Part shown: positions 9,549 to 17,700 of the stretch, piece after piece
Layout: every line of letters starts with the position of its first letter
Numbering within the stretch: position 1 is the first letter of the stretch
Source of the DNA: Aequorivita sp.
GTDB taxonomy: Bacteria; Bacteroidota; Bacteroidia; Flavobacteriales; Flavobacteriaceae
Assembly: GCA_002715485.1 (NCBI GenBank)
Contig: PAZL01000022.1
Coordinates: 1 to 40,506 of the forward strand
Direction of reading: 5' to 3'
DNA: 40,506 nucleotides
Program-made: the position numbers and the translations under genes
Notes under the pieces: model-generated
What the model was told of the DNA's origin: nothing
What the model saw: only the letters and a program-made list of their open reading frames with translations
Database searches by the model: none

Positions 9549-11024
9549 TTGAAACAGCACGAACTTTTTATTTACAATTCCCTTTCAAAAAAGAAAGAAA
9601 AATTCACCCCAATCCACAAAGACGCAGTAGGCATGTACGTTTGCGGCCCTACTGTTTATAGTAATGTACATTTGGGTAACTGTCGTACCTTCCTTTCGTT
9701 TGATTTGGTTTTTCGGTATTTAAAACATTTGGGCTACAAAGTACGCTACGTGCGCAATATTACAGATGCTGGCCATCTTGAAAACGATGGAGAAAGTGGT
9801 GATGACCCAATTCTTAAAAAAGCACGAATTGAGCAATTGGAACCTATGGAAGTGGTTCAAAAATATACAGTGGATTTTCATACCATTATGGCAAAGTTCA
9901 ATGCCTTGCCCCCAAGTATTGAACCCACTGCTACAGGCCATATTTATGAGCAAATACATATAGTTGAAAAAATAATTGAAGAAGGTTTTGCTTATGAAAA
10001 AAATGGCTCCGTTTATTTTGACGTTTTAAAATTCAATGAAACAAACAATTACGGGAAATTGAGCGGAAGGCAACTGGAAGATATGATTTCCAACACCCGT
10101 GAGCTTGCTGCGCAGTCCGACAAGAAAAACCCTCAGGATTTCGCACTTTGGAAGAAAGCTGAACCTCAGCACATTATGCGCTGGCCATCACCTTGGAGCG
10201 AAGGTTTTCCAGGCTGGCACTTGGAATGTACCGCAATGAGTACTAAATACTTAGGCAACCAGTTTGATATTCACGGTGGGGGGATGGACTTAAAATTTCC
10301 GCACCACGAGTGCGAAATTGCACAAGCAGAAGCATGCAACCACACTTCGCCTGTAAATTATTGGATGCACGCAAACATGCTTACGCTCAACGGTAAAAAA
10401 ATGTCAAAATCTACCGGAAACTATATTCTTCCGAATGAAATGTTTACGGGCGAAAACGATATTTTGAGCAAGCCGTTTTCACCAACAGTCACAAAATTCT
10501 TTATGTACCAAGCCCATTACCGAAGCATCCTCGATTTTAGTAGCGAGGCTTTGGAAGCTTCGGAAAAAGGTTTTAATAAATTAATGGACGCATACCGCAT
10601 GCTTCCAGAATTAAATACTTCAGAAAAAAGCAGCATTGCTGTTGAAAATTGGCGAAATGCTTGCTATGATGCAATGAACGACGATTTCAACAGTCCTATT
10701 CTCATTGCAAATCTTTTTGAGATTGTAAAATTTGTCAATTTACTGAAGGATGGAAAGGAAACAATTTCCAAAGAAGATCTGGTTTTATTGAAGCAGACTA
10801 CACATGATTTTCTCTTTGACGTGTTGGGATTGGAAGACAACGTTTCAGAAAGTTCACAGGATGAAGAAAAACTTTCGGCAGCTATTGAGCTTCTTATTCA
10901 ATTGCGCAATACGGCCCGTGCCAATAAGGATTTCGCAATGAGCGATAAAATTCGCGATGAGCTTTCGGCTAAAGGGATTCAGTTGAAAGATGGAAAGGAC
11001 GGGACCACTTTTTCATTAAATTAA
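9549..11024 (+). CDS. cysS: Cysteinyl-tRNA synthetase
   Basis: A cytoplasmic class I aminoacyl-tRNA synthetase that charges tRNA-Cys. At 491 residues it is full length. The signature HLGN (HIGH motif) is at 41-44 and KMSKS at 284-288. Zinc-site residues are C32 in CGPTVY, C227 in WHLECTAMS and the PHHECE segment at 251-256. The C-terminal helical region ends with [20 protein letters not shown], typical of CysRS. The start is a TTG: the frame is open only back to a TGA at 9489, no ATG or GTG lies in between, and the encoded N-terminus [11 protein letters not shown] fits the usual CysRS beginning. It follows folE by 44 bases, probably in the same transcript. Confidence 0.97.
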   Translation: MKQHELFIYNSLSKKKEKFTPIHKDAVGMYVCGPTVYSNVHLGNCRTFLSFDLVFRYLKHLGYKVRYVRNITDAGHLENDGESGDDPILKKARIEQLEPMEVVQKYTVDFHTIMAKFNALPPSIEPTATGHIYEQIHIVEKIIEEGFAYEKNGSVYFDVLKFNETNNYGKLSGRQLEDMISNTRELAAQSDKKNPQDFALWKKAEPQHIMRWPSPWSEGFPGWHLECTAMSTKYLGNQFDIHGGGMDLKFPHHECEIAQAEACNHTSPVNYWMHANMLTLNGKKMSKSTGNYILPNEMFTGENDILSKPFSPTVTKFFMYQAHYRSILDFSSEALEASEKGFNKLMDAYRMLPELNTSEKSSIAVENWRNACYDAMNDDFNSPILIANLFEIVKFVNLLKDGKETISKEDLVLLKQTTHDFLFDVLGLEDNVSESSQDEEKLSAAIELLIQLRNTARANKDFAMSDKIRDELSAKGIQLKDGKDGTTFSLN

Positions 11025-11032
11025 AAATTTAC

Positions 11033-11266
11033 GTGAAAAATATACTTACATATCCTTTTGTTTTATTGATAAAAGGATACCAGAATTTTATTTCACCCCT
11101 GCTGCCCTCAAGCTGTCGCTATACCCCAACCTGTTCGCATTATGCCGTAGAAGCCTTACAGAAACACGGTTTGCTGAAAGGCAGTTGGCTTGCCGCAAAG
11201 CGGATAGCTAGCTGCAACCCTTGGGGCGGCTCTGGTTATGACCCTGTTCCACCGAAAAAGAATTAA
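11033..11266 (+). CDS. yidD: Membrane protein insertion efficiency factor YidD
   Basis: A small (77-residue) membrane-associated protein that assists YidC-dependent membrane protein insertion. It has the family hallmarks: an amphipathic N-terminus ([19 protein letters not shown]), the Cys-containing core [13 protein letters not shown], then [15 protein letters not shown] and [13 protein letters not shown]. The start codon is GTG, 8 bases after cysS, indicating co-transcription. In many bacteria yidD sits beside rnpA and yidC; here it is in a cysS-lgt context. Confidence 0.95.
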   Translation: MKNILTYPFVLLIKGYQNFISPLLPSSCRYTPTCSHYAVEALQKHGLLKGSWLAAKRIASCNPWGGSGYDPVPPKKN

Positions 11267-11329
11267 TAAGATGGTACTTTATACTTTTTCGCTTTTAGTA
11301 TCTTTACGCTGCTTAATAAATCTCCCGCT

Positions 11330-12259
11330 ATGCACTATTTAAGTTTTACCTGGAACCCTTCCGAAGGGATTGATCTTGGTTTTTTTATGATCCGTTACTA
11401 TAGTTTAATGTTCGTTGTGGCATTTACACTGGGTTGGATACTCACCAAAAAGATTTACGAACGCGAAGAACTGGCGCAGGAAAAACTAGACAGTCTTTTT
11501 ATTTATATGGTGGTGGCCGTACTCGTGGGTGCGCGTTTAGGCCATGTTATTTTTTACCAGCCAGAACTTTTTGTGGAAGACCCGCTTTCAGTATTTCTTC
11601 CTATAAGCACCGTGCCAGAGTTTGAATTTACAGGCTTTCAGGGCTTGGCTAGCCACGGTGCCGCAATCGCTATTTTGATTGCTATGTATTATTACACAAA
11701 AAACGTTATCAAAAAACCGTTCTTGTGGATTATGGACCGTATTGTTATAGCTGTGGCAGCAGGCGGTATTTTTGTACGCATCGGTAATTTTATGAATTCT
11801 GAAATCATCGGGAAACCATCGGGCGACTTTCCGTTGGGTGTTCGCTTTGTTCACGAAGGTATCCGTAAACAAGAAGCAGTGCAAGCCACAGGTATTCAAG
11901 ATCCCTCAAAGGCTTATGACGCAATAGTGCATAACCCACAATTTGCAGACTTGCTCAAAAGTGTACCCTTTCGGCATCCGGCGCAGCTTTATGAGGCAGC
12001 GGGTTATATAATTGTATTTTTGGTGTGCTGGTATCTGTATTGGAAAACCGAGCGCAGAAAGCAAGTGGGCTATATTTTTGGGGTATTCCTTATCCTGCTA
12101 TTTATGGTTCGCTTTATCGTGGAATTTGTAAAGGAAAGCCAAGGTGGTTTTGAGTCTGCTTTGGGATTACTTTCTACGGGACAATGGCTGAGCGTTCCTT
12201 TTATTATTGCCGGTATCTACATTATGTGGAAAGCTTCAAAAAAACCAATTATTGAATAA
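11330..12259 (+). CDS. lgt: Prolipoprotein diacylglyceryl transferase
   Basis: An inner-membrane enzyme that moves diacylglycerol from phosphatidylglycerol to the lipobox Cys of prelipoproteins, the first step of lipoprotein maturation. Its 309 residues contain about seven hydrophobic segments. Diagnostic residues are H109-G110 in GLASHGA, the Lgt signature RIGNFMNSE at 150-158, and HPAQLYE at 216-222. Between ~176 and 214 lies a polar stretch (HEGIRKQEAVQATGIQDP...) longer than in the E. coli enzyme. A candidate -7 box (TATCTTTA, 11299-11306) precedes the ATG. Substrates in this window probably include the lipoproteins at 12328, 16833 and 29430. Confidence 0.96.
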   Translation: MHYLSFTWNPSEGIDLGFFMIRYYSLMFVVAFTLGWILTKKIYEREELAQEKLDSLFIYMVVAVLVGARLGHVIFYQPELFVEDPLSVFLPISTVPEFEFTGFQGLASHGAAIAILIAMYYYTKNVIKKPFLWIMDRIVIAVAAGGIFVRIGNFMNSEIIGKPSGDFPLGVRFVHEGIRKQEAVQATGIQDPSKAYDAIVHNPQFADLLKSVPFRHPAQLYEAAGYIIVFLVCWYLYWKTERRKQVGYIFGVFLILLFMVRFIVEFVKESQGGFESALGLLSTGQWLSVPFIIAGIYIMWKASKKPIIE

Positions 12260-12327
12260 GTAAATTATTAAATAGGCTTTCAGAAAATAATGTTCGTGAA
12301 TTTATGATCTATTAAATATTTCTTTCA

Positions 12328-12825
12328 ATGAAAAAAATAATTCTTTCAGCAGTAATTGCCGCATACATTCTTTCATTTTATAATTGCAAAGACACTACTT
12401 CTTCTGAAGAAAAAAGCTTAACCAAAGAAATCATTTTTAAAAAAGAAGGCGAGCTTACGTTAATGAAAGCGGAAACCGATTCCATAATTGCCCAGCTTGA
12501 CATTGAAATTGCCGATGACGATTACCAAACCCAGACGGGGTTGATGTACCGCCATTCCATGCCAGCAAACCAAGCGATGCTTTTTGTTTTTCCAGATGAG
12601 CAACGGCGTTCCTTTTATATGAAGAACACCGAAATTCCGTTGGACATTATTTATATTGATTCGGAAAAAAAAGTGGTAAGCATACAAAAAAACGCAAAGC
12701 CAATGGATGAAACATCCTTACCTTCGGAAGCAGCATCGCAGTACGTACTTGAAGTTAATGCAGGCCTTTCGGATGCATGGACACTGGAGAAAGGCGATCG
12801 CATTCGTTTTTCAATTTCCAAATAA
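12328..12825 (+). CDS. DUF192 family envelope protein
   Basis: A 165-residue exported protein. The N-terminus (KKIILSAVIAAYILSFYNC) is a signal sequence ending at C20; the position before Cys is Asn, so lipid attachment is likely but not certain. Residues ~60-163 form the DUF192 domain, seen in QTGLMYRHSMP, MLFVFPDEQRRSFYMKNTEI, PLDIIYID and QYVLEVNAG. DUF192 proteins are small periplasmic beta proteins with no settled biochemical role. The gene follows lgt by 68 bases and ends just before a strong terminator, so it closes the folE-to-lgt block. Confidence 0.88.
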   Translation: MKKIILSAVIAAYILSFYNCKDTTSSEEKSLTKEIIFKKEGELTLMKAETDSIIAQLDIEIADDDYQTQTGLMYRHSMPANQAMLFVFPDEQRRSFYMKNTEIPLDIIYIDSEKKVVSIQKNAKPMDETSLPSEAASQYVLEVNAGLSDAWTLEKGDRIRFSISK

Positions 12826-12876
12826 AAAACAATTATTACACAAAAGCAGGACTTTTTGAGAAGGCTGTTTTTTAAT

Positions 12877-12912
12877 AAAAAAGACCTTTCCGGAAATGGA
12901 AAGGTCTTTTTT
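12877..12912. terminator. Bidirectional intrinsic terminator
   Basis: A perfect 15-bp stem (12877-12891 with 12898-12912) closes on a 6-base loop. A-runs on the left arm and T-runs on the right arm make it work both ways. It sits between the convergent DUF192 gene (+) and secDF (-). Confidence 0.92.
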
Positions 12913-12933
12913 CAACTTCTAAAGACGGGAAGG

Positions 12934-15900
12934 CTATGCTTCCAAAGCAGGATCTGCTTCTTCCTTTTTATCGATCAAATCTTCTACTTTTTTACGTTTT
13001 ATCGAATCATACATCACTGGGGTGGCGATGAATAAAGACGAGTACGTACCTACCACAATACCAACGATGATGGCAAACAAAAGTCCGCGAATAGATTCTG
13101 CACCTAAAAAGAACATACTCAACAACACGATAAGTGTGGTAAATGAGGTATTAAGTGTTCTACTTAAGGTGCTGCTTAATGCAACATCTATAATGCGGTT
13201 CATCTTCCAGCTTGGGTGTTCGCCAAAATATTCACGAATACGGTCAAATACAATTACCGTATCGTTTAGCGAGTAACCAATTACAGTAAGTATTGCCGCA
13301 ATAAAGGCTTGGTCTATCTCCATGCTAAACGGCATAAACTTATAGGTTAACGAGAACACACCCAGCACAATAAGTACATCGTGGAATACTGCCACAACAG
13401 CACCAAGACTGAATTGCCATCTTCTAAAACGTAGCAAGATATATAGAAACACTACAACTAACGAACCGAATACGGCCCAGAAAGAGTCTTTCTTAATATC
13501 ATCTGCAATGGTTGGACTCACTTTGTAATATTCCATTCTACCTATGGTTTTACCTTCGCGGTCGCCCACAAAATCTTCATAAGTCATATCTGCAGGCATA
13601 TCCTTTTTAACGGTTTCAAAAACCATGCGCTCTATTTCCTCATCTACCTCCGTTCCGGTTTCGTCAACTTTATATTTGGTTGTAATTTTCAACTGGTTGT
13701 CGCCACCATAGGTTTTTGCCTCAGCACTTCCGAAAGTTTCTATTAGGTTATTTTGAATTTCCTGTGAATTAACATCTTTCGCAAAGCGAACTGTATAAGT
13801 TCTTCCTCCCACAAAATCAACCCCTTGGTTAAGACCATTGAAGAACAATGACGAAACACTTATAAGAATTAAAACAGTAGAGATAACGTAAGCTATCTTA
13901 CGCTTTTTAAGGAAAGAAACGTGAACGTTTGTGAAAAGGTTTTTAGTAATTGAAGTAGAGCAAGGCAATGGTTTACCGTTCTTGGTATAACTATCAATAA
14001 ACAATCTGGTAACAAAAATAGCCGTAAACAATGCAGTGGCAATACCAATCAATAAGGTAGTTGCGAAACCTTGAATAGGCCCTGTTCCAAATACCAATAG
14101 AATTAAACCGGTAAGACCAGTTGTAATGTTGGCATCAAGAATGGAAGACAATGCATTGTTAAAACCATCCTTAATGGCATCCTTCTGCGCTTTGCCTTTT
14201 GCAAGTTCTTCTTTAATTCTTTCAAAGATAAGTACGTTAGCATCTACCGACATACCAATGGTCAACACAATACCCGCAATACCAGGAAGTGTAAGCACTG
14301 CACCTAGGCCAGCTAAAATCCCAAAGATGAAAAGAATGTTTACCAACAATGCTACATCAGCAAAAAGACCAGCTTTTCCGTAGTACCCAATCATCCATAA
14401 CAAGACAATGAAAAGTGCAATTATGAAAGACATAACCCCACTGTTAATTGCTTCATGACCCAAAGTAGGACCTACAACTTCACCCTGAATAATCTCAGCA
14501 GAAGCAGGAAGCTTACCAGCGCGGAGTACGTTTGCTAAATCTTGACCTTGGTTTACAGTAAAATCTCCTGAAATCTGGCTACGTCCTCCAGCAATTGGCC
14601 CAGAGGTTACACCGGGGGCTGAATACACAATATTATCAAGAACAATCGCTATTTGGCTTTGGTTCTCATAAGCCTTGCCAGTCATTTGTTCCCAAATTTT
14701 GGCGCCTTGCCCGTTCATTTGCATAGAAACTACCACACGGCTCAAGTTGTCGTACTCCTGCCTTGCATCTACAACTACACTTCCTCCAAGGGGTGGAACA
14801 TTGTCGCGGTTGCTCTTTAACGCATAAAGTGCGGTTATTTCTTCATTTGACTGTGGTTCAACTTCGGGCAAGCCCCAAACAAATTTTGCAAAACGCAATT
14901 CGTTTGGTAATAATGATTTTATTTGAGGATTACGTAAATAACCATTGATGGCAGCAGTATCCTTTAATCTAAAAGTAGCTATTACAGGGCTGCCTTGGTT
15001 ACCCAAAGAAACCATTTTTGAAAGTATTGGATTAGCCTTGTTATCATCCACCAAAGAATCATTTACATCTTGTCCACCTAAAAGCTTGCTTACATCGTCT
15101 TCTTCCGTTTTTGAAGTATCGGCAACAGTGCTTGTAGTATCGGTAATCTTTTCGGTTTCTGAAGCATCTTTTGCCATTGCTATCTCACCAGCTTTAGCAT
15201 CGGCAGCTTGAAGAAAACCGGCTATTTCCTCAAATTTATAAACATCCCAGAACTCTAATTGGGCAGTACTTTGAAGCAGTTTTTTAACCCTATCAACATC
15301 TTTTGCACCTGGAAGCTCTACAAGTATTCTTGCTGATTGTCCCAAACGTTGAATGTTTGGTTGGGTTACCCCAAATTTATCAATACGTTTTCTCAATACT
15401 TCGAAAGCGGAAGTAATGGATTCGTCTATTTTCTTAGAAATGATTGGCTTTACTTGATCGTTGGTCATTCCCACATTGATCACGTCCTCCAAATTCTTAT
15501 TGAAGAAAATATCTGGCGAAGCAAGCTCATTCTCGCCCGGAAGCGCTTCAAAAGCTTTGAAGAAAGACTCCAAATATGTATCCTGACTATTCTTCTGTAG
15601 CTCTTTGGCATTCTCTAGAGCTTGATTAAATGCAGGATCCTTAGTGTTGTTCGCAAGTCCTTTCAAGATATCTTTTACAGAAACTTCAAGAATTACGTTA
15701 ATTCCCCCTTTAAGGTCAAGCCCTTTGTTAAGCTCCTTCTCTTTGGCGGTTTTGTAGTCAATTCCTAAAAATACTGGATTGTTTGCCACAGAGTCTAGAT
15801 AACGCGTTTCAGCATTGTCACGTTCGTGCGGTTCATTTTCCGAAAATTTGCTATTGGCAAATTCCTTGGCGCTGTCTTCTACTTTGTTTGCAACAAACGT

Positions 15901-15972
15901 AAAAGAAAGCTGGTAAATACTCACCAATCCAAAAAGGATGGCGAATATGGTAATTAGTCCTTTGTTTTGCAT
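12934..15972 (-). CDS. secDF: Fused protein translocase subunit SecDF
   Basis: An inner-membrane SecD-SecF fusion that uses the proton gradient to help pull preproteins through SecYEG. At 1012 residues it has the full two-part architecture: a first transmembrane segment, GLDLKGG at 84-90, a large periplasmic P1 domain (including RKRIDKFGVTQPNIQRLG near 195-212), the SecD membrane block (GIAGIVLTIGMSVDANVLIFER), then the SecF half with a second periplasmic domain and GYSLNDTVIVFDRIRE. Fused SecDF is usual in Bacteroidota. An Asp/Ser/Thr/Lys-rich insertion (around ADTSKTEEDDVSKLLGGQDV) lies in P1. The ATG is 36 bases from a good -7 box. The gene is monocistronic or expressed after the 16150 gene. 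Confidence 0.97.
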   Translation of the reverse strand: MQNKGLITIFAILFGLVSIYQLSFTFVANKVEDSAKEFANSKFSENEPHERDNAETRYLDSVANNPVFLGIDYKTAKEKELNKGLDLKGGINVILEVSVKDILKGLANNTKDPAFNQALENAKELQKNSQDTYLESFFKAFEALPGENELASPDIFFNKNLEDVINVGMTNDQVKPIISKKIDESITSAFEVLRKRIDKFGVTQPNIQRLGQSARILVELPGAKDVDRVKKLLQSTAQLEFWDVYKFEEIAGFLQAADAKAGEIAMAKDASETEKITDTTSTVADTSKTEEDDVSKLLGGQDVNDSLVDDNKANPILSKMVSLGNQGSPVIATFRLKDTAAINGYLRNPQIKSLLPNELRFAKFVWGLPEVEPQSNEEITALYALKSNRDNVPPLGGSVVVDARQEYDNLSRVVVSMQMNGQGAKIWEQMTGKAYENQSQIAIVLDNIVYSAPGVTSGPIAGGRSQISGDFTVNQGQDLANVLRAGKLPASAEIIQGEVVGPTLGHEAINSGVMSFIIALFIVLLWMIGYYGKAGLFADVALLVNILFIFGILAGLGAVLTLPGIAGIVLTIGMSVDANVLIFERIKEELAKGKAQKDAIKDGFNNALSSILDANITTGLTGLILLVFGTGPIQGFATTLLIGIATALFTAIFVTRLFIDSYTKNGKPLPCSTSITKNLFTNVHVSFLKKRKIAYVISTVLILISVSSLFFNGLNQGVDFVGGRTYTVRFAKDVNSQEIQNNLIETFGSAEAKTYGGDNQLKITTKYKVDETGTEVDEEIERMVFETVKKDMPADMTYEDFVGDREGKTIGRMEYYKVSPTIADDIKKDSFWAVFGSLVVVFLYILLRFRRWQFSLGAVVAVFHDVLIVLGVFSLTYKFMPFSMEIDQAFIAAILTVIGYSLNDTVIVFDRIREYFGEHPSWKMNRIIDVALSSTLSRTLNTSFTTLIVLLSMFFLGAESIRGLLFAIIVGIVVGTYSSLFIATPVMYDSIKRKKVEDLIDKKEEADPALEA

Positions 15973-16008
15973 CTTTATATTTTTTGGTCAGATTTTTTTA
16001 AAATCGGG

Positions 16009-16039
16009 CAAATATATGATTTGCTGTTATATCTGACAA
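16009..16039 (-). promoter_or_regulatory. Probable secDF promoter
   Basis: On the minus strand, TATATTTG (complement of 16009-16016) matches the Bacteroidota -7 box TAnnTTTG. TTG (complement of 16037-16039) lies at a 20-base spacing as the -33 element. The secDF ATG begins 36 bases downstream. Confidence 0.65.
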
Positions 16040-16149
16040 TTATCGTGGTTATTTTAAAATTGGTTTTGTAGCTTCGGAAATATTAACACCAAAGCCATTT
16101 TTTTAAAGCGTAAACTTTTCACCTTAAAAATTGATCGTGAAGATTTGTC

Positions 16150-16764
16150 TTAGGCTAAAGGGCCAGCCCTTACCTCTGGAATTTTGTGGGAAGTAGTATC
16201 TATTAAAAGCGAAACGCTTCGATAGTTCTTAAATGCAACCTGTTCCTTCTGCTGTTTTAATATGAATTCGGTTTCTGAAACGCAAAGCGATATTATAGGC
16301 TTTAAATAAGTATCCTTAGCAGATTTTAATATTATGGGCAATCCTTGCAAACCGCTATTTGCACTATAATCTTTTTGGAGCTTGACTACATCTAACTTAT
16401 ATATGCTCGTGTTTTTGCTAAAAGGAATTTCAGAAGAAGTCTGCTTTTCATTAAAAGCTGTATCATCAAGCTGTAGCTTACCTTCTTCCTTAAACAAGTT
16501 TTTTATAGTAACTACATCTGTTGTGCTGTAGTATGTTACTTTTAACCTGCTGCCGTGAATTTTGGAAACTACAACATTCTGTACACCCACAGATTTTAAT
16601 TGCGAAGTAATGCGGGCAATAGCCTGTTGGGCTTCTGAATCACTTACCTTTTCGGCATTAAACTGAACAACTATCTCCTGATTGGGCAGAGCAGATTGTT
16701 CCAAGCTTCCTCCAAAAAATGTAAGCGCTATTAATAATATGGGTATGTACCATCTCCAGTTCAC
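16150..16764 (-). CDS. Membrane-anchored protein with a SecD P1-like domain, function unknown
   Basis: A 204-residue protein read from a GTG at 16764. It begins NWRWYIPILLIALTFFGG, a single N-terminal membrane anchor, followed by an extracytoplasmic domain. A longer reading from a TTG at 16827 would translate through a terminator-like hairpin, so I prefer the GTG. Residues ~48-100 (RITSQLKSVGVQNVVVSKI, then HGSRLKV and IKNLFKEEGKLQL) resemble the SecD P1 segment of the neighbouring SecDF (RKRIDKFGVTQPNIQRLG, ILVELPG, VKKLLQSTAQLEF). The order of helix, strand, GV..., strand, helix and final TAQLEF-like strand is the same. This is inference from visual alignment. It lies 177 bases upstream of secDF and just after the copper-type lipoprotein. 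Confidence 0.6.
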   Translation of the reverse strand: MNWRWYIPILLIALTFFGGSLEQSALPNQEIVVQFNAEKVSDSEAQQAIARITSQLKSVGVQNVVVSKIHGSRLKVTYYSTTDVVTIKNLFKEEGKLQLDDTAFNEKQTSSEIPFSKNTSIYKLDVVKLQKDYSANSGLQGLPIILKSAKDTYLKPIISLCVSETEFILKQQKEQVAFKNYRSVSLLIDTTSHKIPEVRAGPLA

Positions 16765-16783
16765 GCGCCAAATATAAAAAAAT

Positions 16784-16807
16784 AAAGACTGTATCGCTAC
16801 AGTCTTT
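16784..16807 (-). terminator. Intrinsic terminator after the copper-group lipoprotein gene
   Basis: A perfect 10-bp stem (AAAGACTGTA / TACAGTCTTT) with a TCGC loop. On the minus strand it is followed by a T-rich tail (complement of 16771-16783). It lies 25 bases after the stop of the 16833-17687 gene and only ~20 bases before the GTG of the next gene. Confidence 0.85.
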
Positions 16808-16832
16808 AAACAATATAAAACAAACAATAGAA

Positions 16833-17687
16833 TTAAAATTCCAACTCAAAATAAAGGCTGCTCTCTGGATTCGCCTCTGTAACGTCTTCACCCTTTAATG
16901 TTTCGCCGTTGCTGTTCATTAATTTCAAATTGATTTTCCAATAGCCGGTCATCGTCAATGACAGCTTACCATCATACATTTTTGTTGCTGAAGTATAGGT
17001 CATGTCTTCATTATTTGGAGAGCTGTGGTTGCCCATTCCCGGCATTCTAGGATCTACAGTTATTTTATAATTTTCAACCATTGGAAAACTCATCATAGAT
17101 TCCATTTTATAAAGAACTGCCTGTAGATCGTTTATGGCAACCTTTGGGTCTTTCGGGTTTACATACGCCAAAATGTAACGTGTGTCATCGGCGCCCATAA
17201 AAACCTGTGTTTTTTTCAATCCATCAACCGGTTGGGACACAGATATACGGAGTGTTTCTTCTTTTTGCTGCCCATTTATTGAATAATTAAGCATCATTTC
17301 CCAATATTCGGTGTCGTTACTGGGCATCTGGAAAACAATGTGTCCTTTGTAAACGGTACTTTCTTCAGTATTGGTCAACATACTATGTGGTGCGGAATGC
17401 TCCATCATCTCCATATGCATCATTGGCATCCAACTTGGTGCGGCATTGGTAACGTACTTATCACTAGCCAGGTCTTTAATTCTAATAGAAATTTCGTTGT
17501 AACCTACTTCAAGATTTTGTTTTTCCGAATAAATCTGCACGGTATGGTCTGTGGCCGGAATTTCGTAAATCATATTTAAGCCTTCAACGGGGCTAACCTC
17601 TACCGGCGTGTTTTCATCATCACCCGAACAACTAATGAATGAGGCTGAAAGAAAAAGAATTGCGAATATATATTTTAGTGTTTTCAT
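16833..17687 (-). CDS. Met/His-rich lipoprotein with two FixH/YtkA-like repeats, probable copper-binding
   Basis: A 284-residue exported lipoprotein with the lipobox Cys at C20 (SASFISC). The mature part appears to hold two related beta domains. The first (~residues 60-155) carries a dense metal-type motif at 86-103 (WMPMMHMEMMEHSAPHSM). The second (~190-284) carries PRMPGMGNHSSPNNEDM. Each is followed by a tyrosine, Y.G and a W-containing strand (YWEMML; YWKINLKL), the pattern of FixH/YtkA-like domains. Met and His clusters of this kind bind Cu(I)/Cu(II) in other proteins; here that is inferred. It starts 13 bases after the TonB receptor and shares its transcript, consistent with handling the same metal. 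Confidence 0.7.
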   Translation of the reverse strand: MKTLKYIFAILFLSASFISCSGDDENTPVEVSPVEGLNMIYEIPATDHTVQIYSEKQNLEVGYNEISIRIKDLASDKYVTNAAPSWMPMMHMEMMEHSAPHSMLTNTEESTVYKGHIVFQMPSNDTEYWEMMLNYSINGQQKEETLRISVSQPVDGLKKTQVFMGADDTRYILAYVNPKDPKVAINDLQAVLYKMESMMSFPMVENYKITVDPRMPGMGNHSSPNNEDMTYTSATKMYDGKLSLTMTGYWKINLKLMNSNGETLKGEDVTEANPESSLYFELEF

Positions 17688-17700
17688 AATTTTATTTTTA

